In this document: in pieces, positions 17,482 to 24,369 of the stretch | How the letters are laid out: each line of letters opens with the position of its first letter | Position numbering within the stretch: the first letter of the stretch is position 1 | NCBI RefSeq assembly: GCF_020400655.1 | Contig: NZ_JAINRC010000022.1 | Location: forward strand, 62,001 to 126,000 | Direction of reading: 5' to 3' | Length of the DNA: 64,000 nucleotides | Origin: Streptomyces spinosus | GTDB taxonomy: Bacteria > Actinomycetota > Actinomycetes > Streptomycetales > Streptomycetaceae | The notes under the pieces: generated by a model | Databases searched by the model: none | What the model saw: only the letters and a program-made list of their open reading frames with translations | Told to the model about the DNA's origin: nothing | Program-made: the position numbers and the translations under genes

Positions 17482-17489
17482 TCAGAGCT
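17474..17489. repeat. 16-bp perfect palindrome over a stop codon
   Basis: AGCTCTGATCAGAGCT spans the TGA of the esterase gene and lies 24 bases from the convergent metX stop. It has no loop bases, so it is a weak terminator and possibly a protein-binding site. Confidence 0.5.
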
Positions 17490-17512
17490 CCACGGCCGGC
17501 CACCGAAGACCG

Positions 17513-18661
17513 TCACCGAGGGACGAGTCCGCGTACCAGCGCGGCGACCTGGTCCACTTCGATCAGGAAACCGTCGTGACCGTAGGGGGATTCGATCACC
17601 CGGAGGTGATCCCCCGTGCCGATCCCGGCGGCCAGCTCCGCCTGCTGGGCGAGGGGATACAGTCGGTCCGAGCGCACCCCCGCGACCAGCGTCCTCGCCG
17701 TGACACGGCGCAGAGCGGCGCGCGTACCACCGCGACCACGGCCGATGTCGTGCGTGTTCATGGCCTCCGCCAGCACGACGTAACTGCCGGCGTCGAAACG
17801 GCGCACCAGCTTGGCGGCATGATGGTCGAGATACGACTCCACCTGGTACCGGCCGCCGTACCAAGGGTCCTCCGTGCCCTGGGGCGCGCGGCCGAAGCGG
17901 ATCTGCAGCTCCGTCTCGCTGCGGTACGTGACGTGGGCGATACGGCGGGCCAGGCCGAGCCCCACGTGCGGACCCCGGCCCGTGTCGTGATAGTCGCCGC
18001 CGTGCCAGTGCGGGTCGCCCCGGATGGCGTGGAGCTGGATGCCGGCCCAGGCGATCTGCTCCGCGCTCGCCGCGGCCGTGGTGGCGAGCAGGAGCAGTGC
18101 GCTCGTGCGCTCCGGGTACGACACCGCCCACTCCAGGGCACGCATGCCGCCCATGGAGCCGCCGACCACCAGGGCCCAGCGGTCGATGCCGAGCGCGTCG
18201 GCCAGGCCGGCTTCCGCGGCGACCTGGTCCCGCTGTGTCAGCGCGGGGAAGGCGCCGCCCCAGCACCGCCCGTCGGGACGCGTCGAGGACGGTCCGGTAC
18301 TGCCCTGGCAGCCGCCCAGCACATTGGGAGCGACGACGAACCACCGGTCGGTGTCCAGGGCCAGACCGGGCCCGACGAGCCCGTCCCACCAGCCGGGGGT
18401 GGGGTGGCCGGGCCCGGCCGGTCCGGCCACATGACTGTCGCCGGTGAGCGCGTGGAGCACCAGTACGGCGTTGGAGCGGTCCGGCGCCAGACGACCCCAG
18501 GTCTCGAACGCCAGCCGGACACCGGGCAGTTCGCCCCCCGCTTCCAACGGCAGCGGCTTCTCCCGCACGTGCCACTGGCGGCGACCCGGAGGGTCCCCCT
18601 CCCGCCAGGCCCCGGAGGGCGGCGGGAGGGGGATCTCGGAGGTCGCCGGTACGGCGCTCAG
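17513..18661 (-). CDS. metX: Homoserine O-acetyltransferase
   Basis: About 382 residues. Transfers acetyl from acetyl-CoA to homoserine, giving the substrate of the MetY sulfhydrylase. Signatures are VLVLHALTGDSHVAGPAGPG, GGCQGSTGPSS, nucleophile Ser in VVGGSMGGMRALEWA, then Asp in GVRSDRLYP and His in YGHDGF. The start is uncertain. The conserved N-terminal WREGDPPGRRQW has no ATG or GTG before it; the best candidate is CTG 18661, which overlaps the metY stop (CTGA) and would be translationally coupled. The next GTG, 18568, would lose the conserved block. Confidence 0.88.
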   Translation of the reverse strand: MSAVPATSEIPLPPPSGAWREGDPPGRRQWHVREKPLPLEAGGELPGVRLAFETWGRLAPDRSNAVLVLHALTGDSHVAGPAGPGHPTPGWWDGLVGPGLALDTDRWFVVAPNVLGGCQGSTGPSSTRPDGRCWGGAFPALTQRDQVAAEAGLADALGIDRWALVVGGSMGGMRALEWAVSYPERTSALLLLATTAAASAEQIAWAGIQLHAIRGDPHWHGGDYHDTGRGPHVGLGLARRIAHVTYRSETELQIRFGRAPQGTEDPWYGGRYQVESYLDHHAAKLVRRFDAGSYVVLAEAMNTHDIGRGRGGTRAALRRVTARTLVAGVRSDRLYPLAQQAELAAGIGTGDHLRVIESPYGHDGFLIEVDQVAALVRGLVPR

Positions 18662-20019
18662 GACGCGCCCTTCGCCGCGCGGAAGCCCGCCTCCAGGTCC
18701 GCCTTGAGGTCGGCGAGGTTCTCGATGCCGACCGACAGCCGCACCAGACCGGGGGAGGCGCCGGTCGCCGCCAGCTGCTCCTCGTCCAGCTGGCTGTGGG
18801 TGGTGGACGCCGGATGGATGATGAGACTGCGGACGTCGCCGATGTTGGCGAGGTGGCTGAACAGCTCCACGGCGTCGACGAACCGCTTGCCCGCCTCGGC
18901 CCCGTCCCGCAGTTCGAAGGCCAGCACCGCGCCGGCGCCGCGCGGCAGATAGCGCTGCCCCGCCTCGTACCAGCGGTTGGACTCCAGCCCCGGGTAGTGG
19001 ACGGCGGCGACCTCGTCGCGCTGTTCCAGCCATTCGGCCAGGGCCTGCGCGTTGGCGGAGTGCCGTTCGACACGCAGGCTGAGCGTCTCCACGCCTTGCA
19101 GCAGCAGGAAGGCCGAGTGCGGGGAGAGCGCGGGGCCGATGTCGCGGAGCAGCTGCACGCGCAGTTTGACGGCGAAGGCACCAGGGCCGAGCGCGGGCCA
19201 GTACCGCAGGCCGTGGTAACTGGGGTCCGGTTCGCTGAAGTCGGGGAAGCGCTCGGTGTGCGCCCCGAAGTCGAACGTACCGCCGTCGACGACGACGCCG
19301 GCGATGGTGGTGCCGTGCCCGCCGAGGAACTTGGTCGCGGAGTGGACGACGATGTCGGCGCCGTGCTCGATCGGCCGCAGCAGATACGGGGTCGGCACGG
19401 TGTTGTCCACGATCAGCGGGACGCCCGCCGCGTGGGCGGCGTCGGCCACCGCGCGTACGTCGAGGACGTTGCCGCGCGGATTGCCGAGCGTCTCGGCGAA
19501 CAGGGCCTTCGTGTTCGGCCGGATCGCCGCGCGCCAGGCTTCGAGGTCGTCCGGGTCGTCGACGAAGGACACCTCGATGCCGAACCTGGGCAGGGTGTGG
19601 CGGAACAGGTTGTACGTGCCGCCGTACAGGGACGTGCTGGAGACGATGTGGTCGCCCGCGCTCGCCAGGGTCAGGACGGCGAGGGTCTCCGCGGCCTGCC
19701 CGGAGGCCACCGCCACCGCGGCCACGCCGCCCTCGAGCGCGGCGATCCGCTGCTCGAAGACGTCCTGGGTCGGGTTGTGGATACGGGTGTAGATGTTGCC
19801 CGGCTCGGCGAGCGAGAAGAGGTCGGCGGCGTGCTGGGTGTCGCGGAAGACGAACGAGGTGGTCTGGTAGATCGGCACCGCCCGCGCCCCGGTCGTCGGA
19901 TCCGGCGCGGCGCCGGCGTGGATCTGCTTGGTCTCGAACGACCAGGCCGAGGTGTCGGGACCCGCTGGCGCGTCCTCGGGGGTGTGGCCGGCGGTGACGG
20001 AATCGAGCGGCTGGCTCAT
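18658..20019 (-). CDS. metY: O-acetylhomoserine sulfhydrylase
   Basis: 453-residue PLP enzyme making homocysteine (or cysteine) from O-acetylhomoserine (or O-acetylserine) and sulfide. Seen: an N-terminal KQIHAGAAPDPTTGARAVPIYQTTSF block, PLP lysine Lys230 in VHSATKFLGGHG, and the C-terminal SPGLVRLSVGIENLADLKADLE. Length is typical. ATG 20019 follows AGGGAGAACC. It is the first gene of the metY-metX operon, preceded by a 24-codon leader frame ending in Cys-Cys, which suggests cysteine-responsive control. Confidence 0.95.
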   Translation of the reverse strand: MSQPLDSVTAGHTPEDAPAGPDTSAWSFETKQIHAGAAPDPTTGARAVPIYQTTSFVFRDTQHAADLFSLAEPGNIYTRIHNPTQDVFEQRIAALEGGVAAVAVASGQAAETLAVLTLASAGDHIVSSTSLYGGTYNLFRHTLPRFGIEVSFVDDPDDLEAWRAAIRPNTKALFAETLGNPRGNVLDVRAVADAAHAAGVPLIVDNTVPTPYLLRPIEHGADIVVHSATKFLGGHGTTIAGVVVDGGTFDFGAHTERFPDFSEPDPSYHGLRYWPALGPGAFAVKLRVQLLRDIGPALSPHSAFLLLQGVETLSLRVERHSANAQALAEWLEQRDEVAAVHYPGLESNRWYEAGQRYLPRGAGAVLAFELRDGAEAGKRFVDAVELFSHLANIGDVRSLIIHPASTTHSQLDEEQLAATGASPGLVRLSVGIENLADLKADLEAGFRAAKGAS

Positions 20020-20151
20020 GGTTCTCCCTTGTGCGGGGCGTTCGGGGTACGTGAAGAGACCGCGCGGCTGCGGCCCGTGCCGGAAGAGGGCAGGGCGGAG
20101 GACGGTGCGGTGCGGAGGTGAGGAGAGGGAATCAGATGCCGGAGCGCGGCG
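20020..20151 (-). promoter_or_regulatory. metY leader region
   Basis: Untranslated stretch between the leader-peptide stop and the metY start. It is pyrimidine-rich near 20090-20130 on the coding strand and contains G/C-rich segments that could form alternative hairpins (around 20058-20078). It is the expected place for attenuation coupled to the leader peptide; I could not fold it. Confidence 0.4.
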
Positions 20152-20226
20152 TCAGCTCACGGCGCGACAACACACGGTGGTGACACGCACGTAGTCAACG
20201 TGGCGGCGAGTCACGAACCCGGTCAT
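20152..20226 (-). CDS. Cysteine-type leader peptide upstream of metY
   Basis: A 24-residue frame from ATG 20226 to TGA 20152. It begins MTGFVT and ends RRHVDYVRVTTVCCRAVS, with adjacent TGT-TGT cysteine codons five codons before the stop. It lies 132 bases upstream of metY on the same strand. Short frames with an Arg-Arg-His-Val-Asp core and clustered cysteines precede sulfur-assimilation genes in several actinobacteria, and poly-cysteine leaders act as cysteine-responsive attenuators in mycobacteria. No ribosome site precedes the ATG, so a leaderless transcript is possible. No SAM riboswitch consensus was found here. Confidence 0.7.
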   Translation of the reverse strand: MTGFVTRRHVDYVRVTTVCCRAVS

Positions 20227-20493
20227 GGGCTCAGGTAACCACAGATGGTGACGGCACGCCAGTAGGAGACCGTTGCCACGCGCGCCGCCGAGTCCTGGCC
20301 GGCGCGCCGAAGAACGTCATCCGGACGCGACGCGCTGAACGCGGCGCACGTAGGGGATGCGTCCGTGGGGGAGGGGTTCGGCTCATGACGAACAGGCGTG
20401 GTGTGCACGGCGGTTGGAGACGGCGGCGCTCCCGCTCACCCGGAAGGGCGCGGGCGTGCCGGGCGCGGCGGAGCCGGACGACGACTTCGGTTC

Positions 20494-20563
20494 CGCCACC
20501 GCCACCGCCACCGCCACCGCCACCGCCACGGCCACGGCCACAGCCACAGCCACCGCCACCGCC
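20494..20563. repeat. Hexanucleotide (GCCACC) microsatellite
   Basis: About twelve 6-bp units, mostly GCCACC with GCCACG and GCCACA variants in the middle. All frames stay open across it and translate as dipeptide runs (Ala-Thr, His-Arg or Pro-rich). It lies in the ~600-bp spacer between the metY leader and the toxin gene. I see no convincing gene in the rest of that spacer (20227-20833). Confidence 0.9.
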
Positions 20564-20833
20564 GGGGCAGCGGGAAGCGCCCGGCATCCGGCACCGGCCT
20601 GCCGGCGGCCACCGCGGGCGCGTACCACGGCCTGGACGTCGCGGCGCTGAGCACCGGCCCCGGGCACCGGCCCCGGTCGGGGACCGAGGCGCTCGTCGCC
20701 CGGTACGAGCCCGATGCGTCCGGCGGCTACGGGCTCCTCGGAGCCCTTCGAGCGGAACCCTCCGGCAGACCCCCGGATCCGCCGGCGAAGCCCGGGAAAG
20801 CGCCGCGGTGTCGCCGCCCTGGCCGCGTCGCGG

Positions 20834-21217
20834 TCAGACGGTCCAGGACCGCAGCCGGCGGCCGATCAGGCCGACCCCCGCCGCGCCGGACGCGGCGTCC
20901 CGCACCAGGGCGACGGCCTCTTTGGGCGGGTAGTCGAGCCGGTGCCCGTGCAGGGCCAGGTAGGCCTCGGTGGAGTGCCAGGCGAAGGCCTCGTTGGAGT
21001 GCTCCAGACAGGGCAGCTTCACCAGTGTCTGGAGCAGCGCGGCTGCCTTGAGGTACACCGAGCCGTAGACGTCGCGTTCCATCGCCCTGGCGTTGACCCG
21101 GCCGGCCGCCGCGTAGAGCGGCCCGTAGTCGTCCACCTGGGGATCACCGGGCAGCAGCTCGGCGGCGTGCAGCAGGAAGGCGACGTCCAGCGGGTGGAGC
21201 GGTTCGTTCGGTGTCAC
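20834..21217 (-). CDS. Doc/Fic-family toxin component
   Basis: 127-residue protein with the size and layout of Streptomyces Doc-like toxins: LHPLDVAFLLHAAELLPGDPQVDDYGPLYAAAGRVNARAMERDVYGSVYLKAAALLQTLVKLPCLEHSNEAFAWHSTEAYLAL. The position of the Fic motif (HxFx(D/E)GNxR in active enzymes) reads HSNEAFAW, keeping the His (residue 73) but not the GN-R part, so its activity is uncertain. GTG 21217 overlaps the antitoxin stop (GTGA), giving tight coupling. Confidence 0.75.
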   Translation of the reverse strand: MTPNEPLHPLDVAFLLHAAELLPGDPQVDDYGPLYAAAGRVNARAMERDVYGSVYLKAAALLQTLVKLPCLEHSNEAFAWHSTEAYLALHGHRLDYPPKEAVALVRDAASGAAGVGLIGRRLRSWTV

Positions 21218-21507
21218 GCCGCGTGACCCCGCTCCTGCTGTTCCTCGAGTTCACGCCGCGCCTGAAGCTCCGCCTCCCGCTGCTGCGCACCGGAGCCGGC
21301 CGCGCCGGCCTCCTCGGCGAACGCGTCACCGCTGTGCGACATCGACGCCCTGAACGCCTCGAGGAAGCGGTCCTCCACCGCGGTGGCCCGGGCGTAGGCA
21401 GCCGAGAGGATGTATTCCTGCAGGCTGACGCCTTCGTGCTTGGCGGCGGCCTCGATCGCGGCGCGCTGGGCTGGATCGGGGAAGCGCAGGTTCATGGCCT
21501 TGGTCAT
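21214..21507 (-). CDS. Antitoxin of the Doc-type pair
   Basis: 97-residue protein. The N-terminal MTKAMNLRFPDPAQRAAIEAAAKHEGVSLQEYILSAAYARA is a ribbon-helix-helix-like DNA-binding segment. The rest is a charged helical tail (EAELQARRELEEQQERGHAA) suited to wrapping the toxin. Its ATG at 21507 overlaps the first base of a GGTACC operator array, so the transcript is probably leaderless and self-repressed. First gene of the toxin-antitoxin operon. Confidence 0.75.
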   Translation of the reverse strand: MTKAMNLRFPDPAQRAAIEAAAKHEGVSLQEYILSAAYARATAVEDRFLEAFRASMSHSGDAFAEEAGAAGSGAQQREAELQARRELEEQQERGHAA

Positions 21508-21535
21508 GGTACCGATGGTACCGTCGGTACCATGG
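21505..21535 (-). promoter_or_regulatory. Triple GGTACC operator of the toxin-antitoxin operon
   Basis: GGTACC occurs at 21508-21513, 21517-21522 and 21526-21531, exactly 9 bp apart, inside a larger imperfect palindrome bounded by CATG at both ends. A period of about one helical turn fits cooperative binding of the ribbon-helix-helix antitoxin. It touches the antitoxin ATG. The following ~270 bp (21536-21805) hold no gene I can support. Confidence 0.7.
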
Positions 21536-21805
21536 CTCGGGACAGCCCCGGTCCGGGACCGCGGTCCGGCGCGTGGCACGCCTGACGGCGGGCGCGGCCG
21601 CGGCCGGAGTCCTGTGCGCGCAGGCAGGGCCTTCCGTGCCCGTACCGAGGAGGCGGGGACGCGTCTGTCTCCCGCGCAGGCCGGCGTTGTCAGCGCCACA
21701 CCTTAGGGTGTCGGACATGGCCCGCTCCCGGACACGACTCGTCGACCGGCGCCTGTGATCACCCCGCCGCCCTGCCCCGCCCAGCTGAGAAGAGCAGACA
21801 CCGCC

Positions 21806-22009
21806 GTGTTCCACGAGACCCCCATCTACAGCCGCCTCATCGCCGAACGCGGCGACATCCCCGCCCTGGTGCGCGGTGAAGCCGACCGCATACACCACGA
21901 CCTGGCACGCGTGATGCGCCTGCCCGCACCGCACAACGCCCTCGGCCCCGGGGTTCCGCACGCCGTCCGGCACGCTCAGGGACACGGAAGGCCGACCAGC
22001 GCGTCGTAG
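21806..22009 (+). CDS. Small conserved-looking hypothetical protein
   Basis: 67-residue protein from GTG 21806: FHETPIYSRLIAERGDIPAL then VRGEADRIHHDLARVM. The first 37 residues look like a compact helical Streptomyces protein; the last 25 are low complexity and may come from a frame change. AGAAGAG lies nine bases before the start. Function unknown. The stretch 22010-22240 after it has no gene I can support. Confidence 0.5.
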   Translation: MFHETPIYSRLIAERGDIPALVRGEADRIHHDLARVMRLPAPHNALGPGVPHAVRHAQGHGRPTSAS

Positions 22010-22240
22010 CCACGGCAGGCGGCGGCGGGGGCGGCGACAGGGAGCGGTCACGCCTGTCAGGAACGCGCGGAACAAGTGATGCACGAGCGAGTTTCCCGAG
22101 CGTACGGGCGCCGGACTTGCCGCGGGACGCGCGCTGGACCCTGCTGAGAGACTGGCGCCGCACCACGATCCGGGCCCCGGGACCGCGGTACACCCGCCGC
22201 ACACTCGGACCAAGACGTTATTCCGCAGGAGGATCGCCTC

Positions 22241-23074
22241 ATGACCGACCGGCCCTTGACGCTCATGGCAGTGCACGCCCACCCCGACGACGAGGCCACC
22301 GGAACCGGAGGGGTCCTCGCGCGGTACGCGGCGGAGGGCATCCGCACGGTTCTCGTGACGTGTACCGACGGCCGCTGCGGTGACGGCCCCGGGGGCGTGA
22401 AGCCGGGCGAGCCCGGGCACGATCCGGCGGCGGTAGCCCTGATGCGCCGTCAAGAGCTCGCGGCCAGCTGCGCCGTCCTGAAGGTCAGCGACCTGGAGAC
22501 CCTGGACTACGCCGACTCCGGGATGATGGGCTGGCCGAGCAACGACGCCCCCGGTTCCTTCTGGCAGACCCCCGTGCAGGAGGGCGCGGCCCGGCTCGCG
22601 GACCTCATGCGGCACTACCGGCCTGATGTGGTCGTCACGTACGACGAGAACGGCTTCTACGGCCACCCCGACCACATCCAGGCCCACCGCATCACGATGG
22701 CGGCCCTGGAGATGACCGCGCTGACACCGAAGGTGTACTGGACCGCGATGCCTCGCTCGGCGATGCGGCGGTTCGGCGAGCTCATGCGCGAGTTCAACGA
22801 GGACATGCCGGAGCCGGATCCCGCCGAGGCCGCCGAGATGGCCGAGATCGGCCTGCCCGACGACGAGATCACCACGTGGGTGGACACCACCGGGTTCAGC
22901 GGTCAGAAGTTCGACGCGCTGGCCGCGCACGCCAGTCAGGGCGAGAACATCTTCTTCCTCAAGATGGGAAAGGAGAGGTTCGGCGAGTTGATGGGCATGG
23001 AGACCTTCGTACGAGTCCAGGACACCACCGGCGCCGCCATGCCCGAGAACGACCTCTTCGCCGGCCTGCGCTGA
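22241..23074 (+). CDS. PIG-L family deacetylase
   Basis: 277-residue zinc-dependent N-deacetylase/amidase of the LmbE/PIG-L family, which includes the mycothiol enzymes MshB and Mca. Zinc motif AHPDDE is at 13-18; YDENGFYGHPDHIQAH supplies the third ligand. The C-terminal part (TWVDTTGFSGQKFDALAAHASQ) is of the Mca/MshB type. GGAGGATC precedes ATG 22241. It stands alone, so its substrate (mycothiol conjugate, N-acetyl sugar) is undetermined. Confidence 0.9.
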   Translation: MTDRPLTLMAVHAHPDDEATGTGGVLARYAAEGIRTVLVTCTDGRCGDGPGGVKPGEPGHDPAAVALMRRQELAASCAVLKVSDLETLDYADSGMMGWPSNDAPGSFWQTPVQEGAARLADLMRHYRPDVVVTYDENGFYGHPDHIQAHRITMAALEMTALTPKVYWTAMPRSAMRRFGELMREFNEDMPEPDPAEAAEMAEIGLPDDEITTWVDTTGFSGQKFDALAAHASQGENIFFLKMGKERFGELMGMETFVRVQDTTGAAMPENDLFAGLR

Positions 23075-23110
23075 CGCGTTGGTGGCGGCGTTCGCCGTGC
23101 CCGCGCTGGC

Positions 23111-23240
23111 GTGCCGTCAGTGGGGACGCTGGCCGACCACGTCCGTGTGTTCGGCGAGGACCACCCCGGCACCGTCAGGGTCCGGGACAATCTCGCCCTC
23201 GCCGACCACAAGGCGGCCGAGGCGGCCCCGCGGTCACCTA
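23111..23240 (+). pseudogene. Relic of a TPR (NB-ARC/TPR type) protein
   Basis: The frame reads TLADHVRVFGEDHPGTVRVR then DNLALADHKAAEAA. This is one degenerate tetratricopeptide unit of the kind found in AfsR-like and kinesin-light-chain-type proteins (typical pattern ...LGxDHPxTLxxRxNLA). No start, other repeats or proper end are present. It lies between the PIG-L gene and the nucleotidyltransferase gene, which suggests a recombination junction. Confidence 0.55.
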
Positions 23241-23367
23241 GGGTCTTATGCGAAAGTGCCGGTCACAGCCACTCGTTGACGGATGCGACCGGCGTAGTCG
23301 CGTGACGGCAGTCCGCGAGGCCCACAACGCCGTGCCGTCGGACCGGACGGCGGGAGACACTGGCGCG

Positions 23368-24129
23368 ATGAATCAGCTTCAGGAGAGTGTGGCCCTGGTC
23401 GGCCGTGTGCTGGGCAAGGATGTCATCGGCGCCTACCTTCACGGATCTTCCGTCGTCGGTGGCCTCATGCCGGCCAGCGACGTGGACGTGCTCGTCCTCT
23501 CCCGGCTCTCGATGAACGAGCGGCAGCGCCGGGATCTCCTCGGCGGACTGCTCGAAATGTCCGGCTCTCGGAACAAGGCCCGCCCGGTTGAGCTCATCGT
23601 GGTTGTCCAGTCCGAGGTTCGGCCATGGCGATACCCTCCGACCTGCGACTTCCTTTACGGCGAGTGGTTGCGCCCTGCATACGAGGCCGGCAAGGTTCCC
23701 CGGCCGGAACCGATGCCTGACCTGGCCCTGCTGATCACCATGGTGCTGACCGGAGACCGCCCACTGACCGGCCCGCGGCCCGCACAGGTTTTCGATCCCG
23801 TCCCGCACCCCGATCTGATCCGGGCCAGCGTGGCGGGCATTCCCGGCCTACTCGACGACCTGGACGCCGACACCCGCAACGTGCTGCTGACCCTCGCACG
23901 CATCTGGACCACGCTCGCCACCGGCCACATCAGGTCGAAGGACGCCGCTGCCGACTGGGCCCTCGCCCAGCTCCCGCCCGAACACCGCCCCGTACTGGAG
24001 CACGCCAGGCATCTCTATCTCAACTGTCGCTACTCCGAGGAAAGCTGGAGCGAGACGCTGCGGGCCCAAGTACGTCCGCATGTGAACCGGGTGCTCGCCC
24101 AGATCGACCACCTGAGCTTCCGGAGCTAG
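23368..24129 (+). CDS. AadA-like nucleotidyltransferase
   Basis: 253-residue protein of the ANT(3'')/ANT(9)-like group. The nucleotidyltransferase signature is IGAYLHGSSVVGGLMPASDVDVLVL, with the GS...DVD metal-binding aspartates. A C-terminal helical domain (NVLLTLARIWTTLATGHIRSKDAAADWALAQLPPEH) is the usual aminoglycoside adenylyltransferase partner domain. It could adenylylate spectinomycin/streptomycin-type substrates, but resistance is not proven. ATG 23368 follows GGGAG. Third-position G/C is less extreme than in neighbours, and an IS relic abuts its 3' end, so it may be acquired. Confidence 0.8.
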   Translation: MNQLQESVALVGRVLGKDVIGAYLHGSSVVGGLMPASDVDVLVLSRLSMNERQRRDLLGGLLEMSGSRNKARPVELIVVVQSEVRPWRYPPTCDFLYGEWLRPAYEAGKVPRPEPMPDLALLITMVLTGDRPLTGPRPAQVFDPVPHPDLIRASVAGIPGLLDDLDADTRNVLLTLARIWTTLATGHIRSKDAAADWALAQLPPEHRPVLEHARHLYLNCRYSEESWSETLRAQVRPHVNRVLAQIDHLSFRS

Positions 24130-24131
24130 GT

Positions 24132-24330
24132 CCAAAAGCGTGGCGGTCGGCCGCCGCGGGAGCCGAGCTTTCAGCGGTTGCGGACCTGGTCGGCCTTGTC
24201 CGGATGGTTCTGACCCTGCTCAACTGCCAGGCACAGCTTGGTGGTGAACCCACCGCGCGACCGCCCCAGCCCATGATCACCGGGCTACCCTGCCGGCACC
24301 GACAGAGCGCGGTGTCGATCGCCGCCTCTT
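24132..24330 (-). pseudogene. Internally deleted IS5-type transposase relic
   Basis: On the minus strand one frame reads DHGLGRSRGGFTTKLCLAVE, then QGQNHPDKADQVRNR, a stop, then KLGSRGGRPPRF. GRSRGGFTTK and PDKADQVRNR...GSRGGRPP are both recognisable IS5-family transposase blocks that are normally separated by about 70 residues, so the middle is deleted and a stop has appeared. No terminal inverted repeats were found. Confidence 0.7.
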
Positions 24331-24335
24331 GACCT

Positions 24336-24369
24336 CGCCCCCTCCTGACCGTCGCCCCCTCCTGACCGT
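24336..24369. repeat. 17-bp tandem duplication at a stop codon
   Basis: CGCCCCCTCCTGACCGT occurs at 24336-24352 and again at 24353-24369, touching the TGA of the adjacent luciferase-like gene (complement of 24369-24371). Confidence 0.85.

Noticed and set aside
17474..17489. Rho-independent terminator between the esterase and metX genes
   Set aside because: The 16-bp palindrome has no loop and no T-run and is short, so it is only noted as a palindrome.
20020..20230. SAM riboswitch upstream of metY
   Set aside because: I looked for the conserved SAM-I and SAM-IV core sequences on the minus strand and did not see them; the Cys-Cys leader frame explains regulation better.
20357..20650. Proteins with Ala-Thr, His-Arg or Pro repeats
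   Set aside because: All frames are open across the GCCACC microsatellite, so none is evidence of a gene; no ribosome site or recognisable domain was seen.
24132..24330. Intact insertion sequence
   Set aside because: The transposase has an internal deletion and a stop, and no terminal inverted repeats or target duplication were found.
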